Assembly: GCF_024807845.1 (NCBI RefSeq) | Contig: NZ_JANUEQ010000001.1 | Location: forward strand, 1,234,900 to 1,298,899 | Direction: 5' to 3' | DNA length: 64,000 nt | Source: Klebsiella sp. BIGb0407 | Lineage (GTDB): Bacteria > Pseudomonadota > Gammaproteobacteria > Enterobacterales > Enterobacteriaceae | In this document: in pieces, positions 1-10,157 of the stretch | Layout: every line of letters begins with the position of its first letter | How positions within the stretch are numbered: position 1 is the first letter of the stretch | Made by a program: the position numbers and the translations under genes | The notes under the pieces: generated by a model | Databases searched by the model: none | Seen by the model: the letters and a program-made list of their open reading frames with translations, nothing else | What the model was told of the DNA's origin: nothing

Positions 1-904
1 TCGGGTTAATGGCGGCATAGAGCAGATCCACCACTAAGTTAATCACAATAAACTCCAACGAAAATAGCAGGACTTCGGCCTGAATCACCGGATAGTCACG
101 CATTTCAACTGAGTCCACCAGTAACCGGCCAAGCCCTGGCCAGTTAAATACCTTTTCAATAACTATCGACCCGCCCAGCAAAAAGCCAAACTGCAACCCC
201 ATCATAGTCAGTACCGGGATCATGGCATTACGCAGGCCATGCCGAATAATGACCATGGTTTCGCTCAGACCTTTAGCACGAGCGGTACGAATATAATCTT
301 CCTGCAAAACCTCAACAAATGAGGCGCGGGTAAAACGGGCCATCACTGCGGCGACGGCTGCACCCAGTGCCAGGGAAGGCAAAATATAGTGCTGCCAGCT
401 GTCTGCTCCGACTGTCGGCAGCCAGCCTAGCTCAACAGAAAACACCTGCATCAGCAGCATGCCTAAAGCAAAAGCCGGAAAAGAGATACCCGATACAGCA
501 ATAATCATACTCAGCTGGTCCGGCCAGCGATTACGCCAGACCGCAGCAACAATACCAATCATCAGCCCAAACAGGGTCGCCCACGCCATGCTGGCAAGCG
601 TCAGCAGTAATGTCGGCATAAAACGACTGGCTATCTCTTCCGTGACCGGACGCTTTGAGACCAATGAAGTACCAAAATCTCCCTGAAGAATATTACCCAT
701 ATAGTGAAAAAATTGTGACCATAACGGTTTGTTCAGGCCTAACTCTTCACGAACCAGTTCAATAACTGCGGAATCCGCTTCAGGTCCGGCGATAATACGT
801 GCCGGGTCACCCGGTAACATATGAACGAATAAAAACACAATCACGGCTACAATCAGCAGTGTCGGAATCAAGCCAAATAGACGTTTGAGGAAATAGTTAA
901 ACAA
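1..904 (-). CDS. gsiC: Glutathione ABC transporter permease GsiC (3' end cut by window)
   Basis: Inner-membrane permease of the GsiABCD importer, which brings glutathione from the periplasm into the cytoplasm. The translation follows E. coli GsiC almost residue for residue: an N-terminal membrane segment, a periplasmic part with [19 protein letters not shown], and a C-terminal BPD_transp_1 core with an ARAKGLSE coupling loop. I place the start at a TTG (904-902) because it gives the family N-terminus ([16 protein letters not shown]) and has a GAGG five bases upstream; no ATG fits. About five C-terminal codons and the following gsiD lie beyond position 1. It is third in the gsiA-gsiB-gsiC order. 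Confidence 0.93.
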   Translation of the reverse strand, partial: MFNYFLKRLFGLIPTLLIVAVIVFLFVHMLPGDPARIIAGPEADSAVIELVREELGLNKPLWSQFFHYMGNILQGDFGTSLVSKRPVTEEIASRFMPTLLLTLASMAWATLFGLMIGIVAAVWRNRWPDQLSMIIAVSGISFPAFALGMLLMQVFSVELGWLPTVGADSWQHYILPSLALGAAVAAVMARFTRASFVEVLQEDYIRTARAKGLSETMVIIRHGLRNAMIPVLTMMGLQFGFLLGGSIVIEKVFNWPGLGRLLVDSVEMRDYPVIQAEVLLFSLEFIVINLVVDLLYAAINP

Positions 905-950
905 TATCGCCTCTGTAATACAGGGGGCAAAGCAACCTACTTTGCCACAG

Positions 951-985
951 AAAAAAAATAATGGATGACGCTCCGCATCATCCAT
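951..985 (-). terminator. Intercistronic terminator/attenuator between gsiB and gsiC
   Basis: On the minus strand an 8-bp stem (ATGGATGA/TCATCCAT, 961-985) with a GC-containing loop is followed by TATTTTTTTT (951-960). This is a textbook intrinsic terminator lying inside the gsi operon. It probably lets the binding protein gene be expressed more highly than the permeases. Seen directly; the function is inferred. Confidence 0.75.
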
Positions 986-1009
986 CCTGTTACCGCATAA
1001 CGGTAAAAA

Positions 1010-2548
1010 TTACTTCAAATCAGCTTCATCAAAACTAAAACCGGTATCAGGCATCATATAAAATCCGGTTAAATTTTTGCTATGTGCTGAGACGAGCTTC
1101 TCAACCACCAAAGGTACCCAGGGAGCCTCTTTCCAGATAATGTCCTGAGCGTCTTTATAGAGTCTGGCTTTCTCTTCAGGCTGGGTTGTTTTTAACGCCG
1201 CCGCCAAATCGCTGTCAACCTGTGGGTTACTATAAAATGCAGTATTAAACAGCGTTGGTGGCCAGTTGGTCGCAGCAAATAACGGTGATAACGCCCAGTC
1301 AGCTTCTCCGGTTGATGCCGTCCAGCCGGTATAGAACATTCTGACGCCACTCTCTTTCTGCCCTTTACCTTCAACTTCAGCTGCACGTTGCCCGGCATCC
1401 ATTGCGGTCAGTTTTACCTTAATACCGACCTGAGCCAGCTGCTGCTGAGTGAACTGTAACACTTTTTGCGCGGTACTGTGATTATGAGAAGACCAAAGTG
1501 TTGTTTCAAATCCATTCGGGTAGCCAGCTTCTGCTAATAATTGCTTCGCCTTGGCAGGGTCATAAGGCCAAGGCTTAAACTGAACGGAGTAGGCAATCGC
1601 TGGAGGTACAACCCCCTCGGCCGGTGTAGCATAACCTGCGAAGGCAACTTTTACCAAAGCATCACGGTTAATCGCATAGTTAATGGCTTCACGAACTTTC
1701 GGATTATCAAAAGGTTTTTGCGTCACATTCATACTGATGTAACGCTGCATAATTGACGGCGATGCCACAAGGTCAATTTTGCTATTTTTCGCTAAGATGC
1801 CGGCTTGTTCATAAGGGATCGGGAAGGCAAATTGCGCTTCACCTGTCTGGAGCATCGCTGCACGGGTATTGTTATCAACAACAGGTCGCCAGGTGATGCT
1901 ATCCAGTTTTGGTAAACCCGGCTGCCAGTAATCGGCAAACTTTTTCACTTTAACAAAGTCAGTCTGATTCCAGGTCTCCAGCTGATACTGCCCTGTTCCT
2001 ACCGGGTGGAAACCAATATCTTTCCCGTATTTTTGCAGCGCGGCTGGGGAGATCATCGCCGTCGCCGGGTGAGCCAGGACATTAATAAATGCCGAGAAGG
2101 GTTGCTTTAAGGTTATTTTCACCTTGTGGGGATCAATAACTTCGGTGCTATCAATCAAACGATAGAGGTTATAACGTTTAAGACGATTATTGGGATCACT
2201 GGCACGATCAAGGTTGACCTTCACGGCTTCAGCATTAAAGTCAGTTCCGTCCTGGAATTTGACACCCGATCGCAGGACAATAGTATAGTCGAGGCCATTT
2301 TCAGACACGCTATAGCTCTCAGCCAGCACATTGGTAAACTTCATATCTTTATCAAGTCCGAACAGCCCCTGATAAAAAGACTTCGCCACCGCCTGTGACA
2401 GCGTATCGTTAGCATCATAAGGATCCAGCGTCGTCAGGTTAGATCCCACCGCCACCACAATGTCTTTAGCAGCAAACGCAGGGGCCGCAATAAATACCGA
2501 GGCAAGCCCCGCTGAAATTAACCATTTTTGCGTGTTACGAATTTTCAT
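1010..2548 (-). CDS. gsiB: Glutathione-binding periplasmic protein GsiB
   Basis: Solute-binding subunit of the Gsi glutathione importer (SBP_bac_5 family). The 512-residue length equals E. coli GsiB, and long blocks are identical, for example [15 protein letters not shown] and [20 protein letters not shown]. The N-terminus ([15 protein letters not shown]...APAFA) is a Sec signal peptide ending at AFA-AKD. I chose the ATG at 2548, not the longer upstream frame, because it has a GGAGAA ribosome site and directly yields the signal peptide. It follows gsiA by 19 bases and is separated from gsiC by a terminator-like hairpin. Confidence 0.95.
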   Translation of the reverse strand: MKIRNTQKWLISAGLASVFIAAPAFAAKDIVVAVGSNLTTLDPYDANDTLSQAVAKSFYQGLFGLDKDMKFTNVLAESYSVSENGLDYTIVLRSGVKFQDGTDFNAEAVKVNLDRASDPNNRLKRYNLYRLIDSTEVIDPHKVKITLKQPFSAFINVLAHPATAMISPAALQKYGKDIGFHPVGTGQYQLETWNQTDFVKVKKFADYWQPGLPKLDSITWRPVVDNNTRAAMLQTGEAQFAFPIPYEQAGILAKNSKIDLVASPSIMQRYISMNVTQKPFDNPKVREAINYAINRDALVKVAFAGYATPAEGVVPPAIAYSVQFKPWPYDPAKAKQLLAEAGYPNGFETTLWSSHNHSTAQKVLQFTQQQLAQVGIKVKLTAMDAGQRAAEVEGKGQKESGVRMFYTGWTASTGEADWALSPLFAATNWPPTLFNTAFYSNPQVDSDLAAALKTTQPEEKARLYKDAQDIIWKEAPWVPLVVEKLVSAHSKNLTGFYMMPDTGFSFDEADLK

Positions 2549-2567
2549 TATTCTTCTCCAGGGCTCT

Positions 2568-4442
2568 TTAAACACGATTTTCACTACTACCGATAGTGTG
2601 CCGGGCAACAAAATGCCCAGGGGCTATTTCAACTAAGGGAGCGATATAGGGTTCATCTCCGAGATCCCGTGCGGCACTGGGAGTGTCATCTGACACGAGT
2701 ACGGGTTTACGCCCCCGAAAGGAGGGATCGGCAACCGGTACTGCAGCCATCAGTTTACGGGTATAGGGGTGTTGCGGGTTTTCGAACACCGCTCGGCGAG
2801 GGCCTATTTCAACAATTTGCCCAAGATACATCACTGCCACTCGGTGGCTGATTCGTTCCACTACCGCCATATCATGAGAGATAAACAAAAAGGCAATACC
2901 AAATTCTTGCTGTAAATCGAGTAATAAATTAATAATCTGGGCACGAATAGAAACATCCAATGCCGAGACTGACTCATCAGCGATAACCACTTGAGGATTC
3001 AACGCCAGAGCTCGGGCAATGCAAATACGTTGACGCTGACCACCGGAAAATTCATGTGGATAACGCGAGGCATATTCCGGTAATAAACCGACCCGCTCCA
3101 GCAGCCTGGCCACTCGCTGTTCAGCCTGCTCAGGCGACATCACTTTATGCACCAGCAAAGGCTCAGCAATCGAATACCCCACGGTTTGTCGGGGATCGAG
3201 AGAGGCATAAGGGTCCTGAAAGATAATCTGAATATTTTTACGCAATGACTGCATATCGGCATTCGAGAGATTATCGATTCGCCTTCCATCAAAGGTAATT
3301 GTGCCACTCTGGCTTTTGACCAGGCGTAACAATGAACGTCCGGTCGTCGACTTGCCACAACCTGATTCCCCAACCAGCGCTAAAGTTTCGCCGGGACGTA
3401 AGTCGAAACTCACCTTTTCCACCGCATGTACTTCACGCTTGATACGGTTAAAAATTCCGCTATGAATAGGAAAGCGTGTGACTAAGTCCCGAACCTCAAG
3501 AATAGGTTTGGCCCCCGCCGGAATCGTATCCTGTGGCGGAAAGGTAATATATTTGTCGGCGTCATCCGGAGAGATTACCGGAAATTTTTGCGGCAGTGAG
3601 TGTCCCGTCATCGACCCGAGACGAGGTACCGCAGCCAGTAATGACTGGGTATAACGATGCTTTGGATGACGGAAAATTTGTTCGACCGTACCGCTTTCAA
3701 CTGCCTGACCCCGATACATAACTAATACGCGATCGGCAATATCCGCGACCACCCCCATATCATGAGTGATAAAAATCACCCCCATCTGCATTTCATCTTG
3801 CAAAACGCGGATCAGCTGCAAAATTTTTGCCTGAATGGTGACATCCAGAGCAGTTGTCGGTTCATCCGCAATCAACACCGCCGGACGACATGACAGAGCC
3901 ATGGCAATCATTACGCGTTGACGCATTCCACCCGAAAGCTGATGTGGATAACGCTTCAGTATCTCTTGAGCATCGGGAATACGAACTCTTTCCAGCATCA
4001 GTCTGGCTTCTTCCAGTGCTCTTTTGTGCCCTACTTTCTGATGTAACTGGATTGCCTCTGCTATTTGCACCCCAACAGGAAAGACCGGATTAAGCGAGGT
4101 CATCGGTTCCTGAAAGATCATCGCAATATCAGCACCCCTGACATTACGCATCTGGGCGTTACTCATTTTGCGCAAATCGGTCACTTGTTGATTTCTACGG
4201 CGCAGCAATAACTGTTCACAGGTCATCTGGCTGCCTGACTCACTCAGAAGGCGCATCAAGGCAAGGCCTGTGACAGATTTACCTGAACCCGATTCTCCGA
4301 CAATAGCCAGCGTTTCACCACGGCTCAGTGTAAAGGAGAGATTATTTACGGCCGGAGTAAGCTGACCTTGTTGCTCAAAGCTAATCGTTAAATCTCGTAC
4401 TGAGAGCACGTGCTCTGTAGCAAGGGCATGACTATGCGGCAT
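2568..4442 (-). CDS. gsiA: Glutathione ABC transporter ATP-binding protein GsiA
   Basis: Cytoplasmic ATPase that powers GsiBCD. It has 624 residues (E. coli 623) and two complete nucleotide-binding domains. Domain 1 has Walker A GESGSGKS near residue 50, signature LSGGMRQR and Walker [10 protein letters not shown]. Domain 2 has GESGCGKS near residue 355, FSGGQRQR and VVIADESVS. Both carry the C-terminal oligopeptide-ABC extension typical of Opp/Dpp ATPases. The ATG at 4442 is preceded by AAGGAAA. In E. coli iaaA precedes gsiA; here iaaA is absent and a divergent cpdB-like gene takes that place. Confidence 0.95.
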   Translation of the reverse strand: MPHSHALATEHVLSVRDLTISFEQQGQLTPAVNNLSFTLSRGETLAIVGESGSGKSVTGLALMRLLSESGSQMTCEQLLLRRRNQQVTDLRKMSNAQMRNVRGADIAMIFQEPMTSLNPVFPVGVQIAEAIQLHQKVGHKRALEEARLMLERVRIPDAQEILKRYPHQLSGGMRQRVMIAMALSCRPAVLIADEPTTALDVTIQAKILQLIRVLQDEMQMGVIFITHDMGVVADIADRVLVMYRGQAVESGTVEQIFRHPKHRYTQSLLAAVPRLGSMTGHSLPQKFPVISPDDADKYITFPPQDTIPAGAKPILEVRDLVTRFPIHSGIFNRIKREVHAVEKVSFDLRPGETLALVGESGCGKSTTGRSLLRLVKSQSGTITFDGRRIDNLSNADMQSLRKNIQIIFQDPYASLDPRQTVGYSIAEPLLVHKVMSPEQAEQRVARLLERVGLLPEYASRYPHEFSGGQRQRICIARALALNPQVVIADESVSALDVSIRAQIINLLLDLQQEFGIAFLFISHDMAVVERISHRVAVMYLGQIVEIGPRRAVFENPQHPYTRKLMAAVPVADPSFRGRKPVLVSDDTPSAARDLGDEPYIAPLVEIAPGHFVARHTIGSSENRV

Positions 4443-4821
4443 CCGTTTTCCTTATCACTATAAATATCTGTTTTGCCTCAGCGCCCGCAAGCAAGCTGCC
4501 CGTATTAACAGAAACAGAGTGTTTATCCATAAAACCATGCTCAGAGGTTTGTTGCAAACTTAGCAGCATGGATGGCAACCCACCGGATAAATTCATTTCT
4601 GTGACCAGGATTAGAATCGATAGCTATAAAAAGACTAAAACCGTGATTCAGATAGAATAAGTGGCTACTGTTTGCAGTGTACTATCACTAAAAGTTGAAT
4701 CAATGCACATTTATGCATTTGTAATCCTGGATTTGTTGTTTTATTGGACAACGTATCTGGATTCAGTACCTACATGCGAGACAGCATTTCTCGCTTACAG
4801 AAACGGCTAAGGAGAGGTATC
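4443..4821. other. Divergent intergenic region gsiA / cpdB-like
   Basis: About 380 bases separate the divergent starts. No ORF with a ribosome site, no tRNA and no recognisable operator was found. The region must hold promoters for both directions, but I cannot assign a convincing -35/-10 pair. The E. coli iaaA gene expected upstream of gsiA is not present. Confidence 0.5.
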
Positions 4822-6771
4822 GTGGCTAAGGTTCTACAACTATCATCGCTGGCTTTATTGATTGCATTCAATGTGAATGCGGCAACGGTTGATTTACGGG
4901 TCATGGAAACATCGGATATTCACAGTAACCTGGTTGATTTTGATTACTATAAAGATAAACCGACTGAACAATTTGGCTTAGTCCGTACTGCGACACTGAT
5001 TAAAAATGCTAAAAATGAAGCTGCCAACGCAGTTTTAGTGGATAACGGTGATTTAATCCAGGGTAGTCCGCTCGCTGATTATATGGCAAACAAAGGCTTG
5101 AAAAAGGGCGAGTCTCATCCAGCCCACAGCCTCATGAATACTATGGGCTATACCGTGGGTAACTTTGGTAACCATGAATTTAACTTTGGATTAGATTATC
5201 TGCAAAAAGCGATCGCGGGAGCCCATTTTCCCTATGTGAATGCCAATATCGTCGATGCCAAAACCGGTAAAAACTACTTTAAGCCCTATATTATTGTCGA
5301 CACGCCAGTAAAAGATCGTGACGGTAAAACACATAATCTAAAAATTGGTTATATTGGCTTTGTACCGCCACAAATTCTTATTTGGGATAAACAAAATCTG
5401 GAAGGCAAAGTGGTGGTTAATGACATCACAGAGACGGCCAAAAAGTTTGTTCCGCAGATGAAAAAAGAAGGCGCTGATCTCATTGTCGCCATTCCTCATT
5501 CAGGTTTTTCACAAGAACCTTATAAAGCAATGGCAGAAAATTCGGTCTATTACCTCAGTGAAGTTCCGGATATTAACGCCATTATGTTTGGCCACTCCCA
5601 TGGTGTGTTCCCGGGAAAAGAGTTTGCCGGTATTAAGGGCGTTGATGTTGAAAAAGGCACCGTAAATGGTGTTCCTGCGGTGATGCCCGGCCAATGGGGC
5701 GATCACCTGGGTGTCGTTGATTTAGTGGTTAATAATGATGACGGTAACTGGAAAGTGGTTGATGCCACAGCCCATACTCGTGCGGTTTACGATAAGGCCA
5801 ATAAAAAAGCCTTAGTCGAACGCGATGAGGCGCTGGTAAAAATTATTAATGAGCAGCATGAAGGCACCCGTGACTTTGTCGGTAAGCTCATCGGCAAAGC
5901 CTCGGAAAATATGTATAGCTATTTAGCGCTGGTTCAGAGCGATCCAACCGTACAAATCGTCAATGATGCTCAGACAGATTATACCCGGAAGTATATTCAG
6001 GGTGACCCTGACTTAGCTGACTTGCCTGTATTATCCGCAGCCGCGCCTTTTAAAGCGGGCGGTCGTAAAAATGCACCAGCCGAATTTATTGAAGTTGAAA
6101 AAGGTGATTTAACCTTCCGTAACGCGGCAGATCTCTATCTCTATCCGAATACTTTAGTGGTGGTTAAGGCAACCGGTGCCGATGTTGTTGAATGGCTGGA
6201 ATGTTCTGCGGGTATGTTTAATCAGATAGACCCACAATCCACAGCCACGCAAAGTCTGATTAACTGGGATGGATTCAGAACTTACAACTTCGACACCATC
6301 AGCGGCGTGAATTATCAAATCGATTTAACTCAACCAGCAAAATACGACGGTGACTGCCAGACAGTTAATAAAGATGCGAATCGAATTAAAAATGTTACCT
6401 GGCAAGGTAAACCTATCGATCCGAAAGCAACATTCCTCGTGGCAACCAATAATTACCGGGGATATGGCGCTAAGTTCGCAGGCACCGGTGATGACCATGT
6501 AGTGTTTGCCTCACCGGATGAAAACCGCTCGATTTTAGCGGCTTATATTGCTAAAGAATCAAAAGAAAAAGGTGAAATCAGTTCTAAAGCTGACAATAAC
6601 TGGTCCTTCACCCCGATTAAAACAGATAAAAAATTAGATGTTCGCTTTGAAACCTCGCCGAGTGAAAAAGCAGCAGCGTTTATTAAAGAACATGCCCAGT
6701 ATCCTATGAAACAAGTAGGAACGGATGAAACTGGCTTTGCCATTTATCAGGTGTCTCTGGGTGAAAAATAA
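4822..6771 (+). CDS. cpdB: CpdB-type 2',3'-cyclic-nucleotide 2'-phosphodiesterase/3'-nucleotidase
   Basis: Periplasmic enzyme that hydrolyses 2',3'-cyclic nucleotides to 3'-nucleotides and then to nucleosides, supplying purines and phosphate. It has 649 residues (E. coli CpdB 647) and is strongly similar throughout. The metallophosphatase half carries [17 protein letters not shown] and [11 protein letters not shown]. The nucleotide-binding half carries [13 protein letters not shown] and [11 protein letters not shown] chose a GTG start (4822) because AAGGAGAG precedes it and it gives a Sec signal peptide cleaved at NVNA-ATVDL; an upstream TTG would add 26 charged residues. The usual cpdB neighbour is cysQ, so this could be a relocated gene or a second copy. 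Confidence 0.9.
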   Translation: MAKVLQLSSLALLIAFNVNAATVDLRVMETSDIHSNLVDFDYYKDKPTEQFGLVRTATLIKNAKNEAANAVLVDNGDLIQGSPLADYMANKGLKKGESHPAHSLMNTMGYTVGNFGNHEFNFGLDYLQKAIAGAHFPYVNANIVDAKTGKNYFKPYIIVDTPVKDRDGKTHNLKIGYIGFVPPQILIWDKQNLEGKVVVNDITETAKKFVPQMKKEGADLIVAIPHSGFSQEPYKAMAENSVYYLSEVPDINAIMFGHSHGVFPGKEFAGIKGVDVEKGTVNGVPAVMPGQWGDHLGVVDLVVNNDDGNWKVVDATAHTRAVYDKANKKALVERDEALVKIINEQHEGTRDFVGKLIGKASENMYSYLALVQSDPTVQIVNDAQTDYTRKYIQGDPDLADLPVLSAAAPFKAGGRKNAPAEFIEVEKGDLTFRNAADLYLYPNTLVVVKATGADVVEWLECSAGMFNQIDPQSTATQSLINWDGFRTYNFDTISGVNYQIDLTQPAKYDGDCQTVNKDANRIKNVTWQGKPIDPKATFLVATNNYRGYGAKFAGTGDDHVVFASPDENRSILAAYIAKESKEKGEISSKADNNWSFTPIKTDKKLDVRFETSPSEKAAAFIKEHAQYPMKQVGTDETGFAIYQVSLGEK

Positions 6772-6786
6772 TCATTAAAATCTCTT

Positions 6787-6813
6787 GTAAGCCTGCAACA
6801 TTGGCAGGCTTAC
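6787..6813 (+). terminator. Stem-loop after cpdB-like gene
   Basis: A perfect 10-bp stem GTAAGCCTGC/GCAGGCTTAC with a 7-base loop starts 16 bases after the cpdB stop. The downstream T tract is weak (TACTTAT), so termination may be partial. Confidence 0.65.
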
Positions 6814-6916
6814 TACTTATACCAAATGAATTATCTATTTTCAGCCTCCCTTTATTAAAATCGTAATAAAACCAGTTCAAATAAATAAAACAAATATAAT
6901 ATTCATTGTTTTTTAT

Positions 6917-6928
6917 TTCCCGAGAAAA
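6917..6928 (+). repeat. 12-bp element shared by two effector-like genes, copy 1
   Basis: TTCCCGAGAAAA occurs here and again at 9255-9266. Each copy lies upstream of one of the two unusual AT-rich genes (about 210 and 130 bases before their starts), and each is followed within about 10 bases by TAATCAAA. It is a near-palindrome around CCCGAG. A common regulator site is an inference. Confidence 0.4.
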
Positions 6929-7129
6929 TAATCAAATATCTACTGATAGGTATGAGCCTTTCTTGATACCATTAAAGAATAAAATACTTATTATACTGCC
7001 AATTGACTCAGTCACCATATGATTCAATTCACATGCTATAATAAAAATCATTACACAGCATATTTTTTCCGCTCGTTAATTATGATTATTTTAATAGCAC
7101 ATGGCATTAATAAATTCAGAGAGTATTTT

Positions 7130-8422
7130 ATGTTGCATAATGACCAGGAATATATATCGAAGACTTCTTCCCTTTATCGCGATTATCAAATCAATGACTC
7201 TGTATCAGATAAACAAGCAGAAGTCTCGCCGCTAACATCAAAAATAAAAGGAGCGGCAAACTCAAATGAATCCTTAGCCTCTATGACAGTTCACTTTTCT
7301 CCTGAGGAAGGCCAGGTCAGATCTTCACACCGCCCGAAGGGATGGTTGAAGTATCTTATTATAGGTGTGTCCGTTCTTGCCGGTACAGCAGCCCTCGTAG
7401 CTGGCGCATTAACTTTTTTATCCAGAAGAGAAGGCAATGGAAATCAGGTAGGATGCATAGCAGATGCAGAATTTCTGCCCCAGATCCTGATAAAGATGCC
7501 CTGTTTACCATCATCCGAAAGATTATCCATGCCTGGTACCGATGTTCAGATATCCAGTACAACGGTGGTTCCATTCAATAACACTGAGGTAAAAAATAAC
7601 TCATCCGAGCCTTATTCATATTACAAAAACATTTATGGAACGAAGGTTCTATCCAATATTACTGAGACAAAAAATAGCTCATCTAACTCTGACTTGGATT
7701 ACAGGAATCTTAATACAACTGATACTTCAGTCAATAGTATTTTGACAAAAAATAACGTAACTGGTCCTTACGTAGGTATGTTTGCAATGACGACATTCAA
7801 TAATACTGATGCCACCTCTATTCCTGATGATCAGATCTCCAGTACGACAGAGGTTACATTAAATAGAACTAATCCTGCACTTGAGTATGATGGTAATATC
7901 TATATAATTAACGAAAGTGGTGAAGAAATCTCCATTGGAACTTTATTACCAAAACGTTTAGAGGAAAGTCCTGATGAGATATCCAGGGCTGATTTTTTAA
8001 AAACCATTCCTAGAGATATATATTATCCACTTGGAAAAAAAATGTATAATAATATGAGTGAATTTTATAAAAATGAAATCGATAATATTATATCATCAGT
8101 ATTCAATGGCAGCGAGGAAGATAAACATTTTGCTGCCAGACGCTTACTTGATACATTTAAAAATTATTCCATATTAGAATATGAAGTAAAAGAAAGACAT
8201 AATTTTCAGGAAAAATTATTACCTGATGAACATATTGAAAAGACATTAATACATAGAAAACGTGTCTCTTCACTTTTAGCCGCTGATGTAATCATTAATA
8301 ATAAGTCCAAATTTCACTATATGGTTAACAGAATGTTAGATGATACAGAATATACTGAGCAGCAACTTCTTGAAATGGAGCATAACACTAACCAATTCAT
8401 TCGCATGACAATACCTCAATAA
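7130..8422 (+). CDS. Hypothetical single-TM, Asn/Ser/Thr-rich protein (effector-like)
   Basis: A 430-residue protein of no family I recognise. Residues 1-70 are polar and disordered-looking. A membrane segment follows at about 72-97 (WLKYLIIGVSVLAGTAALVAG). Residues 150-300 are rich in Asn/Ser/Thr with a repeated QISSTT element and many N-x-S/T triplets. The C-terminal ~140 residues are charged and probably helical. I chose ATG 7130 because it has AGAGAG upstream and a start context like the next gene (M-x-H-N); an ATG at 7019 would add 37 hydrophobic residues but has no ribosome site. There is no signal peptide. Its AT-rich composition differs from its neighbours and suggests transfer. A secreted or translocated effector is possible but unproven. 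Confidence 0.6.
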   Translation: MLHNDQEYISKTSSLYRDYQINDSVSDKQAEVSPLTSKIKGAANSNESLASMTVHFSPEEGQVRSSHRPKGWLKYLIIGVSVLAGTAALVAGALTFLSRREGNGNQVGCIADAEFLPQILIKMPCLPSSERLSMPGTDVQISSTTVVPFNNTEVKNNSSEPYSYYKNIYGTKVLSNITETKNSSSNSDLDYRNLNTTDTSVNSILTKNNVTGPYVGMFAMTTFNNTDATSIPDDQISSTTEVTLNRTNPALEYDGNIYIINESGEEISIGTLLPKRLEESPDEISRADFLKTIPRDIYYPLGKKMYNNMSEFYKNEIDNIISSVFNGSEEDKHFAARRLLDTFKNYSILEYEVKERHNFQEKLLPDEHIEKTLIHRKRVSSLLAADVIINNKSKFHYMVNRMLDDTEYTEQQLLEMEHNTNQFIRMTIPQ

Positions 8423-9254
8423 TCTTTGTTAGTTTCGGCGACAAACATGTCTTGACGATATCGCTTGTCGCTTCTTTCCATAGTACAGAATATAACAATA
8501 GGTCATACCGATCCGACCGGATATATGCGCTAAAAAACGCCCCAACAACGAGTATACGGGCTAGCCCTTTATCCAGGTCTGCTGTATTCGCATTATGACT
8601 GGTGTGCCGATCTATCTGGTCTCACTGGACGAAAGCGACCATTGATATATGACTATCGGTAGACAGTAAAGCCAAATGGAGCCATGAATTTCAGACTCCG
8701 TTTTTTATCAGGACTATTAAATAAATGCAGCGGCAACATTTTTTAACTCAGCCAGTGCTTCTGGCTTATCATTTTGAACGATAACTTTATTAATTCTTAG
8801 TATTATGACTTTAATGACATCGGTATTTTTAGTCAGATTCTTTTTTCTATTGCGTCATTGATTTCTGACAATTGATTGACATTTATTTTTATTGATATTC
8901 TTTTTGAGGATTTTTCCTTAGCAAAATTATCATTAAGAAATCTTGATAGTCCAGCTTGCTCGTAACCCACGGAATTTAAATCATTTATTAAAAATGAAAT
9001 GATATCAATATTTCTCCGTACCTTACTCACCCTTGATAATTAATGCTTCTTTATATCCTGAGGAAATATCGAGAAAAACAATCACCCAATGAATTATTTA
9101 CATAAAAATACCACGCACCATAATAAAAATTTTCATTATTAATTATCTAGCATTTAATAATAGACATTTATGAAGTAATGAAGCTTAATTGATATTATTC
9201 CTCAACAACATCATCTATCGTCATGTTTATTGATTATCGACACAACAAATAGAC
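8423..9254. other. AT-rich region without a supported gene
   Basis: About 830 bases between the two effector-like genes. The only ORF of note is a 65-codon minus-strand frame (8833-9030) with a GTG start and poorly spaced ribosome site, whose product I cannot place. I found no transposase remnant, terminal repeat or RNA. It could be the decayed remains of a former gene. Confidence 0.4.
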
Positions 9255-9266
9255 TTCCCGAGAAAA
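9255..9266 (+). repeat. 12-bp element shared by two effector-like genes, copy 2
   Basis: Second exact copy of TTCCCGAGAAAA (see 6917-6928), 119 bases upstream of the HslJ-like gene, again followed by TAATCAAA. Confidence 0.4.
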
Positions 9267-9384
9267 CACAGGGTAATCAAAAACACAAATTAATCCATCA
9301 TCAATAAAACATCAGACATTGATGATAACTTCACCACCAAAATGTCAGTTACATCTGATAACATATCAACCAGGAGTATATTTT

Positions 9385-10017
9385 ATGCCACATAATGCCC
9401 TGTCAAATATATCACTAAGTTCTTCTTTGTATTCTATATACCAAGTAGCTCCCCAAGCCTTGGTTAATCTACCCGCTAACCAGTCATTTACATCAAAAAT
9501 AAACACGGCAGCTCACTCAACTCAAGCCTTCGCCTCAGCGAGAGCCTATTCAGGCTACTCCTCCTACACTTCCCAACAAGCCATTATCGCTAATCCTGTT
9601 GATCCTGGTTTCAGCGTTGCTTCAAAGGGGACTCATGAAGCTCAGAAACCACTTTCACCACAAGATTTAGTAAACAATCGTTTTATACTGCAAAGTGTTA
9701 ACGGTACGCCATTCGTCGCTAAAAATAAGGAAAAAATCCCCGAACTGAGTTTCGATGAAAATCTGCAAATGTCCGGAGTCATGGGCAACTATTTTTCTGG
9801 TAAAGCAACACTGAGTGGAGACCAACTTAAAACGGAAGGTTTAGCCATGACCAGAATGTTATCCCATAACCCTCAACTCAATGAACTTGATGTGCAGTTT
9901 GATAAAATGCTGAATAAAGGTGCGAAAATCAGTTTTGATGGCTATGAGTTGACGCTAAAAAACAATGAATACACTCTGATCTGGATGCAGGCTGCGCCTC
10001 AATACTTCAGCTACTAG
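9385..10017 (+). CDS. HslJ-like META-domain protein without lipoprotein signal
   Basis: A 210-residue protein. Residues 92-200 align clearly with E. coli HslJ (META/DUF306 domain): LVNNRFILQSVNG against HHRFVLESVNG, then ATLSGDQLKTEGLAMTRM and NPQLNELD. HslJ is an outer-membrane lipoprotein linked to novobiocin resistance. This protein lacks the lipobox and any Sec signal. Instead it has about 90 N-terminal residues rich in Ser, Ala, Tyr and Gln, beginning MPHNALSNISLSSS. The two HslJ cysteines are replaced (G134 and S160). I chose ATG 9385 because AGGAG lies 8 bases upstream. The signal-less Ser-rich N-terminus resembles type III secretion substrates; that is inference. Confidence 0.75.
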   Translation: MPHNALSNISLSSSLYSIYQVAPQALVNLPANQSFTSKINTAAHSTQAFASARAYSGYSSYTSQQAIIANPVDPGFSVASKGTHEAQKPLSPQDLVNNRFILQSVNGTPFVAKNKEKIPELSFDENLQMSGVMGNYFSGKATLSGDQLKTEGLAMTRMLSHNPQLNELDVQFDKMLNKGAKISFDGYELTLKNNEYTLIWMQAAPQYFSY

Positions 10018-10023
10018 TTCCAG

Positions 10024-10055
10024 CGGCAGGCATATTTTCACAATATCGCCTGCCG
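10024..10055 (+). terminator. Stem-loop after the HslJ-like gene
   Basis: CGGCAGGC pairs with GCCTGCCG, with an inner ATATT/AATAT stem, and is followed by a short TTT. It lies just after the stop codon and before the moeA promoter region. Confidence 0.6.
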
Positions 10056-10157
10056 TTTGCGATAACGAGCAAATGATTGTTATGCCCGCAATCATTCGTA
10101 GTCCACTATTTTCTGTCATAATGACGCTTTGCTTTGTTAGCTACCGAGGAATCAACA

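Noticed and set aside
7019-7129. Upstream in-frame extension of the 430-residue protein, giving an extra hydrophobic N-terminus
   Set aside because: No ribosome site at 7019, while ATG 7130 has AGAGAG and matches the start context of the sister gene at 9385.
8833-9030. 65-codon minus-strand ORF in the AT-rich gap between the effector-like genes
   Set aside because: GTG start with a badly spaced AAGG, no recognisable domain and no conserved neighbour; likely chance or a decayed fragment.
10056-10157. Possible molybdenum-cofactor riboswitch before moeA
   Set aside because: The leader is too short and shows none of the conserved Moco-motif segments; that element normally precedes moaA.
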